Below, one piece after another: positions 56,880 through 64,000 of a stretch of DNA of 64,000 nucleotides; position 1 is the first letter of the stretch; every line of letters begins with the position of its first letter. Source of the stretch: Hanleya hanleyi (lineage: Eukaryota; Mollusca; Polyplacophora; Lepidopleurida; Hanleyidae); the NCBI GenBank assembly GCA_036873755.1, contig JAVTVY010019016.1:1-64000 (forward strand), given 5' to 3'. The translations under genes were made by a program, and so were the position numbers. The notes under the pieces are model-generated. The model saw only the letters and a list, made by a program, of their open reading frames with translations, did not search any database and had not been told where the DNA came from.

Positions 56880-58165
56880 CGTTATTCCGGTTATAGTTCG
56901 AAGTGCGTCTTTTTGTATATTTTCAAGTCTAATAGCAGATGTTTGAGTAAGATTGTCCCAAACGACGTCGGCATATTCCAAACTCGGCCTTAGAAAACTT
57001 TTGTACATGATTTCAAGACATTTTCGATTTAGTATATATTTTAAACCCTTAAATATTGACAGTTTTTTCTGAGCTTTATACACAAGATCTTCAATATGGT
57101 CATTCCAGTTGGCCTTATTGTTCAATATGACACCAAGGCGATTATGGTTCGCTGATTCTAGAAGGGTTGAATTTTGAAAAGATAATACAATGGAGGACGG
57201 TAACTGCCGCAATGATGCTAGGAGTGAAACAGTTTTAGATGAGTTGAAGTCCACCAGCCATGTTTTTGCCCATTCGGTAATTTTTCCCAAGTCCCGATTG
57301 ATAGAATCAAGCTGTGAATACAAGTCATCGGAAATAATATATAAACACGTGTCATCTGCGAAAAGGCGTATATTGTTAACGATGCTAGCAGGTAAGTCAT
57401 TTTTAAATAAGAGAAATAAAAGGGGTCCAAGAACTGAACCTTGTGGTACGCCCGCATGGAGGTGTAAAATTGTAGATTCCTTGCCTTGAATGACGACACG
57501 GCTCATAAGGTAACTTTCAAACCAGGTCAAAAGACTACCGCAAATGCCAAATTGTTTTAATTTGTGAACGAGGCCTTTATGCCAAACTCTATCGAAGGCT
57601 TTGGATGTATCGAAAAATAAGAAAAGCACTTCCTTCTGCTCATCAAGTGCTTTGGTCAAATCGAAATAAATATCTAGCAGTTGAGTAACGGTAGATTGTG
57701 AAGGGAGGAAACCGGATTGGCATGGAGTTATATCATGCCTTAAGTAATTATATATATATTTAAATACGACTCTTTCCATGACTTTGCTAAGACAGCTTAA
57801 AAGTGATATTGGGCGATAATTGCTAGATGTGTGACGCTCACCTTTTTTATATAGCGGTGTAACATTTGCAAGTTTCCAATCGGTCGGAAATTTAGAGCTT
57901 TTTAACGATTGGTTAAACAAACGGGCAAGTATTGGTGACAATACATTTCTTGATTCGAACAAGCATTTCGGGCTAATTTTATCTGGTCCTATAGCTTTGG
58001 TAGTGTTCAGGTTAGACAATATATCAAATACATCAGTAGGGGTAATAATAAATGAGTCTAAAGAATTAGCAGTGTACATGGATAAAGGAGGCAACTGAAC
58101 ATTCGAATCATCAATACTAGCAATACTTGTAAAAAATGAATTTAGAATTTCAGTTTTTTCCGCAC
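56877..58165 (-). pseudogene. Retrotransposon ORF2, reverse transcriptase segment
   Basis: In this frame the text starts near AEKTEILNSFFTSIA and passes KAIGPDKISP, NYRPISLL, then motif A (FDTSKAFDRVW), PQGSVLGPLLF and the catalytic FADDT box (about residues 245-249 counted from the Met at 58094). It runs 405 codons from that Met to the frameshift at RTITGIT. All core RT motifs are present, so decay is by frameshift and truncation rather than loss of catalytic residues. Confidence 0.9.
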
Positions 58166-58975
58166 TCCCATGTGCAAATTTCTCTCAAGCGGTGGAATTT
58201 CGCTGAAGTTGACATTGCCGTCCTTCAAAAACGATTTACTCAACTTCCACCAATCCTTAGAACCAACCCTACCAATCTCAATTTTCTCTGCTGTTTTTGT
58301 CTTATTATCTTCTTTCGCGGAACGAACGAGTGAATTTACGTAATTTCTTTGTCGCTTGAAAAGCACAACGTTGTTTTCCGTTTTGGAGACCCTTGATTGC
58401 TTAAAGAGTTTGTCACGGATTCTCATTTCATGTTTAATTTTACTTGTTATCCAAGATTTGTCATTCGGGTGAATATATACATATTTGTTAGGAATGGATT
58501 CTTTTGGTGCCTTAATAATGGTAGATGTAATACGTTGGCACCAGGTATCTACATCACTCTCATCTAGTAGGTCGTCCAAGTTTGCATTTGCAAGGATATC
58601 ACGAAATTTATTCCAATCAGCCTTGTCGTAGTTCCAAATTAAACGCTTAAAAGAGCTCGGCCTAGGGATACGAGAGTTTAAAAGAATGAAAACTGGAGAG
58701 TGGTCACTACAAAAGGGTACCAAGACGCCACTTTCGCAGACAAGTTGTTGCATATTACAGATAATCGGATCAAGGAGAGAATTTGAGACTGAACGGGTTG
58801 GTTCTGTTATTACCTGAGTAAAACCAAGGGAGTTAATTATGTCGCGTAGGTGGAATTTATTAGTGTTTAATAGATCGTCGTTCAGATCACCCATAACTAT
58901 AATATTGGTATTGGGATTAGAATCACGAACATTGGAAATATTATCTTTGTTTTTCCACCAATATTCTTCGTACAA
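58142..58975 (-). pseudogene. Retrotransposon ORF2, endonuclease C-terminal half and linker
   Basis: The frame contains IIVMGDLNDD (about residues 25-34) and FCSDHSPVF (about 88-96), the GDxN and SDH motifs of APE endonucleases that bear catalytic residues. It then passes into the linker (IWNYDKADWNKFRD; NDKSWITSKIKHEM). The N-terminal third of the domain is missing at the truncation near 58985. A frameshift near 58170 leads to the RT segment. Confidence 0.88.
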
Positions 58976-58985
58976 ATACGAATGG

Positions 58986-59451
58986 TACCTTTATTTAAGG
59001 AAGTTTCAGACAGCTGCGCATGTTTCTGGGCATCTATCAAAATAGTGATATTTAGAGAAAATTTCATAGAAAATGAAAATATATCCTTTTAAAAGAACAT
59101 CTGTTAAATGATTCTTGAATTGGATAATGCGTTTTCCAAATTTGGATGTAGGTAACGCTGACAAACTGACGTAGGGAAATCTGGGTAATTTGGCCTGGTG
59201 ATCATTGATTTCCGTGTTGACATCCTACTGTCTCAAAGAGAAGCCTCGTGACATCTGATTGTTATTAGAATTTTCGGTTCAGCATTGTTCCAGAAAACTA
59301 TTGGGACAATTTAGAGAAGAGGACGTTTTAACCTCTTAGAAAATATGAACATTTCCTATGAGGCATTTTTCGTAGTATTCCTATCTAATCTCATATATTA
59401 GAGTAGGATAAAACCATTATATACACCATATACATTCCTGAATTATGCAAA
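58986..59451. other. Spacer, no gene seen
   Basis: Nothing beyond short frames. Confidence 0.55.
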
Positions 59452-59551
59452 ATTAATCCTGGTGAGACTGGATTAATTAATCCTTGTGACACTGGATTAA
59501 TTAATCCTGGTGACAGTGGATTAAATAATCCTGGTGACACTGGATTTTATC
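59452..59551. repeat. 24-bp minisatellite, four units
   Basis: TAATCCTGGTGACACTGGAT-type units start at 59454, 59478, 59502 and 59526. Confidence 0.85.
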
Positions 59552-60755
59552 CTTTATCTTCAATGTTGAGGGTTTGCTCTAACTCTTGTCGAAATATAAC
59601 AAAAATTACATTTTATTTTTCAAATTGTTTGGGATCTCTTTAAGTTATTTACTACTTCGTGGCATTTAAATTATTATCCGAGTCACACTGTATTTAAGGT
59701 AGTTACTATTCTTGGCATTGCAATTATTATCTTATGTTACAGATATAGCATTAAATGAGAAAATCCACCAACCTGAATTTAGGTGTAGTTCCAGATTTTT
59801 TCAAATATACATGTAGGTGTATCCCTACAAGTCTAGACTAACGGACTCGTTCGTTAACGATATCGATAAGTAGTCTGGACAAGTCGATTACAAACATATC
59901 AGGGGCGTGGGATACGGTTAGATTGTAGGGAAGAAATGTGTCACCATGTATATATGGCTGTATGTGGTGAAAACACAAAACAGATGTACCGGTATTTCCC
60001 ATTATATTTAGGTTTGCCAGACATGTTGACATATTTCCACTGATGTTGTACACATTGTAACGGTGTAAAATTACCCGATCCCCAGCTATGATAATGAATC
60101 GGAGTTTCCGAGAAATATATTATTAGGTCAGGTCGCGGGGCTTTAACAAAACGTGTCCTAGTTTTCTGTTCAACTTTTATACTGTACATGGACACAAAGG
60201 GGATACATGTAGATGACTGACCGCGCAAATAAACATTTTTACTGGAAATATCCTCTCGATCGCGACGGATCTCTTTCCTGGTCTATAGTCTCACTTCAGC
60301 TTATCCGCTAATCCATTAGATTAACTACAGGCGTGAGTCTAATCCTGGGAAGCGAGAATGTCCAGATATGGAACTACTTTCGGCAGTTATTTCAGGTATT
60401 CTGGAAATCCCTGATCTACATGTAATTCCATCCGAAATATCACGTGGATTACCTCAGACTATCAGTATTTAACTGGGTGTTCTATTTGTTCGGAATTATC
60501 CTTCCAAATGACTTTTCGAATGTTATGTGATTCTATAATATTTGTATATCGCTCAGAGAGGGTTACAGGTGCAAGATGATTTGACGAGTCTGTATCAGGA
60601 TCTTCATACAAATTTAGTCAGGTGAACAAGCTTGTCCTTTATTCAGTCTCCGCTCATGTAGTTACACAGATCATTTACACCACCCATGTACACCCATGAC
60701 CATATAAGGACAGTGTACATTGTCTTTATACTTGTAAATGAGCGGATAGTATATA
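59552..60755. other. Spacer, no supported gene
   Basis: AT-rich, with short frames only. Confidence 0.5.
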
Positions 60756-61165
60756 AATTACAACACATATAAGGAAAGTGGGAAGAGGTGCCGACATACT
60801 GACAGAGCCACATGACTTCACAGTATCGTCTTCTGGTTAACCAATTCTGAAGCATATACCAAGAATCTAACGATTCGTGATATATGTTGTATCTCAGGTA
60901 CACTTTTATTGTACCTGTTCATGTGGCAACTTGGATGACATGACCACACGACCCTTATAACACCGGCATAAGCGGTATTAGGAACAAACTTAGAGAGCTA
61001 TGATAAAAATGCTCTGACAACTCGTATATTGGTAATTGGTGAGCTGTGTCGCTTTGACAACTCGTACACTGGGGATCGGTGAGCTGTATCGTCGTCAGAT
61101 GAAATTGACGGCATTTAACACAAAATACTAGTATGTAAGGCCCGACGTCGACCCAGCATCAAGAC
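60756..61165 (+). repeat. R350 dispersed repeat, copy II
   Basis: Full-length match to copy I, with an extra 3' part (GTATCGTCGTCAGATGAAAT; AAGGCCCGACGTCGACCC) that recurs inverted at 63375-63470. Confidence 0.85.
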
Positions 61166-61392
61166 CAAGCGCGGTCATCTGATTATATATTTAAATTTGA
61201 CAAGTTCGGCATTAACATTACCACCCATGGCTAATATTTGTTGTTTTAAACATATTTTATTGTATACATGGCAAGAGAACTGGGCACAGGTTCTTGCAAC
61301 TTGCAAGTCCTTTTAGAGTTCAAGAAGACATATGAAATGAATACATCGTAATCAAGCACTGCCAGTACGTCAACATGTGAGACAGGGATAAT
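61166..61392. other. Spacer between R350 copies
   Basis: No feature supported. Confidence 0.5.
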
Positions 61393-61617
61393 TACAACAC
61401 ATATAAGGGAAGTGGGAAAAGGTGCCGACATACGGACTGCGTCACATGACTTCACAAAATAGTCTTCTGGTTAACCTATTCTAAAGCACATACCGGTACC
61501 AAGAATCTAACGCTTCGTGATATGTGTTGTATCTCAGGTACGCTTTTATTGTACCTGTTCATGTGGCAACTTGGGTGATATGACCACACGGCCCCAACCA
61601 CCGGCAAAAGCGGTATT

Positions 61618-62420
61618 TATGGTGGCCGATAAGGGACATCGCTGCATTGTTTCAGTTATGTGGTTTGGTAACACGAAGGCAGGATGCGAAGCGCGAAGTT
61701 CAAACACGAAGGCAGGATGCGAAGCGCGAAGGCAGGATGCGAAGCGCGAAGTTCAAACACGAAGGCAGGATGCGAAGCGCGAAGGCAGGATGCGAAGTGC
61801 GAAGTCCAAACACGAAGGCAGGATGCGAAGCGCGAAGGCAGGATGCGAAGTGCGAAGTCCAAACACGAAGGCAGGATGCGAAGTGCGAAGGCAGGATGCG
61901 AAGCGCGAAGTCCAAACACGAAGGCAGGATGCGAAGCGCGAAGGCAGGATGCGAAGCGCGAAGTCCAAACACGAAGGCAGGATGCGAAGCGCGAGTCCAA
62001 ACACGAAGGCAGGATGCGAAGCGCGAAGGTAAATGCGAAGCGCGAAGTTCAAAGACGAAGGCGGGATGCGATCACGAAGCGCGAGGCAGGATGCGAAGTG
62101 CGAAAGGCAGGATGCGAAGCGCGAAGGCAGGATGCGAAGCGCGAAGTCCAAACACGAAGGCAGGATGCGAAGCGCGAAGGCAGGATGCGAAGCGCGAAGT
62201 CCAAACACAAAGGCAGGATGCGAAGCGCAAAGTCCAAACACGAAGGCAGGATGCGAAGCGCGATGTCGTGTTTGGACTTCGCGCTTCGCACCCTGCCTTC
62301 GCGCTTCGCATCCTGCCTTCGCACTTCGCATCCTGCCTTCGTGTTTGGACTTCGCGCTTCGCATCCTGCCTTCGTGTTACCAAACCACATACCTAGCGAT
62401 GTCCCTTATCGGCCACCATA
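61618..62420. mobile_element. Foldback element with internal array, 6-bp TSD
   Basis: Termini TATGGTGGCCGATAAGGGAC and inverse. GGTATT is repeated at 61612-61617 and 62421-62426, where uninterrupted R350 copies have it once. The inverted arms continue through ATGTGGTTTGGTAACACGAAGG and into the repeat units: units run forward at 61675-62262 and inverted at 62265-62378. No protein gene is present; open frames are made by the repeats. Confidence 0.92.
61675..62262 (+). repeat. Composite 53-bp (33+20) array inside the foldback
   Basis: A 20-bp block (GCGAAGGCAGGATGCGAAGC) alternates with a 33-bp block that adds GTCCAAACACGAAGG; GTCCAAA starts at 61804, 61857 and 61910. Units degrade near 62025-62110. 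Confidence 0.9.
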
Positions 62421-62519
62421 GGTATTAGATACAAATCTAGAGAGCTATGATGGAAATGCTCTGACAAATCGTATACTGGTAATTGGTGAGCTGTTTCGCT
62501 GTGACAACTCGCATCAACC

Positions 62520-63115
62520 ATCATGTTATCAGTCAATATTAATGTAAAATTTTGCAGATCGATTATCCAGGCTGTTTCGGTCTATATTAATGCTTATTAT
62601 ATGACTGTGTATTTTACTCTTTCTCCATTGGACCAATCGCCGTCACATGGCTGTCGCTAATTGTCCATCTTGACTCCAAAGCGGGTCAATAAATGTGATA
62701 TTGACTCGGCGAGACGTGTGCGTCTTCTCAGCCAATGAAATTAGCCGTTGGATTGGCCGTCGGTTTACACTGTGGCTGAAGCAGGCTAGAGATCGTGGGG
62801 AGCAAAGCAAATACTCAACGAGAAGGTTACGAGACGTCTGGGTCATATAATAAAACAATCATAGTTTTTTGATATCGGTCAATATGTGTTTTTGTGGACC
62901 TGAGAAAACAATATTCACCTCGGCCTTCGGCCTCGGTGAATATTATTTGTTCAGGTCCACAAAAACACATATTGACCTCATCAAAAGACTGTAATTGCAT
63001 AATAACTGATCAATACTTGTTATTCAGGCTGTTATCGGTCAATATTAATGTAAAACTGTACAAATCGGTTATCCAGGCTGTTGTTGGTCAATATTAATGT
63101 AAAACTGTACAAAGC
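62520..63115. repeat. Diverged ~50-bp units flanking a hairpin element
   Basis: Units with GTCAATATTAATGTAAAA and ATCCAGGCTGTT occur at about 62527-62600 and 63015-63115, the same family as the array at 63804-64000. Between lie the hairpin at 62877-62977 and spacer. Confidence 0.75.
62877..62977. repeat. 101-bp near-palindromic MITE
   Basis: Outer arms GGTCAATATGTGTTTTTGTG and inverse. The centre is ATATTCACCTCGGCC-TTC-GGCCTCGGTGAATAT. It appears to have inserted at a GGTCAATAT word of the surrounding ~50-bp repeat. Confidence 0.88.
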
Positions 63116-63290
63116 TGTTGCCACATGAACAGATACAACAAAGGCGTACCTGAGATACAACACATATCACGAATCGTTAGATTCCTGGTATGTGCTTTAG
63201 AATAGGTTAGCCAGAAGACTATACTGTGAAGTCATGTGTCTCTGTCAGTATGTCGGCTCCTTCCCTTATATGCGTTGTAATTTTTACCTG
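63116..63290 (-). repeat. R350 dispersed repeat, copy IV (partial, inverted)
   Basis: Inverse of the first half of copy I (from CCACATGAACAG to TTATATGCGTTGTAAT). Confidence 0.85.
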
Positions 63291-63374
63291 TATATGGCGA
63301 TATTCTGCTGGTGGACGTTTCGTCCCCGATGCACAAACCTTTTGGTATTTGATATATGTTGGCATTGTGGGGAG
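63291..63374. other. Short spacer between R350 copies IV and V
   Basis: No feature supported. Confidence 0.4.
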
Positions 63375-63812
63375 TTGATGCTGGGTCGACATCGGGCCTT
63401 ACAGACTAGTATTTTGTGTTAAATGCCGTCATTTTCATCTGACGACGATACAGCTCACCAATCCACAGTGCACAAGTTGTTAGAGCGACACAGCTCACCA
63501 ATTGCCAATATACGAGTTGTTAGAGCATTTCCATCATAGCTCTCTAGATTTGTATCTTATTCCGCTTATGCCGGTGCTAGGGGCCGTGTGGTCATGTCCT
63601 CCAAGTTGCCACATGAACAGGTACAACAAGAGCGTACCTGAGATATGACACATACCACGAATCGTTAGATTCTTGGTATACGCTTTGGAATAAGTTAACC
63701 AGAAGACTATACCGTGAAGTCATGTGGCTCTGTCATACCGTTAAGTCATGTGGCTCTGTCAGTATGTCGGTACCTATTCCCATTTCCCTTATATGCGTTG
63801 TAATCCAGACTG
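63375..63812 (-). repeat. R350 dispersed repeat, copy V (full, inverted)
   Basis: Inverse of copy II including its 3' extension. A ~30-bp internal duplication (TTAAGTCATGTGGCTCTGTCA) lies near 63715-63760. Confidence 0.85.
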
Positions 63813-64000
63813 TTGTTGGTCAATATTAAAGTAAAACTGTACAAATCTGTTATCCAGGCTGGTATTGGTCAACATTAATGTAAAACTGTACGAATCAGTT
63901 ACCCAGGCTTTTGTTGGTCAATATTCAGGTAAAGCTTCACAATTCAGTTATCCAGGCTGATGTCGATGAATATTAATGTAAAACTGTACAAATCAGTTAT
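63804..64000. repeat. 49-50-bp satellite, runs off the window edge
   Basis: CCAGGCTG-type starts lie at 63804, 63853, 63903 and 63952; each unit has GGTCAATATTAATGTAAAAC and TGTACAAATCAGTT. Confidence 0.88.

Larger units (their letters stand above)
55870..58985 (-). mobile_element. 5'-truncated non-LTR retrotransposon (APE-type, Jockey/CR1-like)
   Basis: It contains the C-terminal part of an APE endonuclease, a reverse transcriptase, a C-terminal Cys/His region and a 3' UTR with AATAAA (TTTATT at 55895-55900, plus). The reading frame is split by two frameshifts, near 58170 and 56880. The N-terminal part of the endonuclease is missing, as in typical incomplete reverse transcription. Clade is inferred from general motif style only. 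Confidence 0.9.
61393..62515 (+). repeat. R350 dispersed repeat, copy III, interrupted
   Basis: 61393-61617 and 62421-62515 together reproduce copy I. The break coincides exactly with the foldback element at 61618-62420. Confidence 0.9.

Noticed and set aside
61675..62262. CRISPR-like regular repeats
   Set aside because: No unique spacers between repeats, the array is composite, and the setting is eukaryotic.
61647..62428. Several 100-250-codon frames on both strands
   Set aside because: Product of the 33+20-bp array inside a foldback element.

Overview
The window looks like AT-rich nuclear DNA of a bivalve or gastropod mollusc, dominated by repeats. Grounds: introns with GT-AG borders, a tRNA-derived SINE with a 12-bp target-site duplication (TSD), a decayed APE-type non-LTR retrotransposon, many foldback and TIR elements, several tandem-repeat elements of the kind common in mollusc genomes ('pearl'-like), and the long final exon of a P-loop NTPase-ankyrin gene of the type expanded in molluscs. 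There are no bacterial-type operons, rRNA genes or CRISPR arrays. The species cannot be named from the sequence alone.

Host genes are few. (1) A minus-strand exon at 3629-5583 encodes a STAND-like NTPase with C-terminal ankyrin repeats. (2) A minus-strand gene has three phase-compatible exons (48322-48384, 44749-44881, 42026-42093) with a CRE/E-box promoter-like cluster about 240 bp upstream of its ATG. (3) A possible plus-strand gene start lies at about 20.0-21.1 kb: a housekeeping-type promoter, a non-coding first exon with a GTAAGT donor, then a short coding exon broken by a transposon. (4) A small secreted Cys-containing protein is possible at 18341-18613. (5) Two homologous 49-nt exon-like segments lie at 51653-51701 and 53257-53305.

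Layout by region: 0.5-2.1 kb, TIR element with an 8-bp TSD; 3.6-5.6 kb, NTPase-ANK exon; 5.6-7.4 kb, first tandem-core element; 8.0-8.4 kb, SINE; 9.3-18.3 kb, a probable 9-kb CACTA-like composite with subterminal palindromes, containing two nested CAGGG elements and a 150-bp satellite; 20-22.4 kb, promoter-like sequence, broken exon and another CAGGG family; 24-27.4 kb, a 27-bp minisatellite together with its unexpanded paralogue; 28-36.3 kb, a MITE and four more hairpin-headed tandem-core elements, one split by a 2.0-kb Harbinger-like element; 36.6-39.2 kb, a 2.7-kb element with ~700-bp inverted arms around relics of a nuclease-like protein; 41-48.6 kb, the three-exon gene with a second tandem-core element in an intron; 51-55.5 kb, duplicated exon-like segment and hairpin elements; 55.9-59 kb, non-LTR retrotransposon; 60.7-64 kb, an inverted cluster of a ~350-bp repeat, one copy carrying a young foldback insertion with an internally duplicated 53-bp array.

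The most informative results are insertion events dated or proved inside the window (empty versus filled site, TSDs, nested order) and a shared architecture among at least five hairpin-headed, CGTC-rich, ~150-bp tandem-core element families. The protein-coding content gives no evidence of a pathway or operon-like system.
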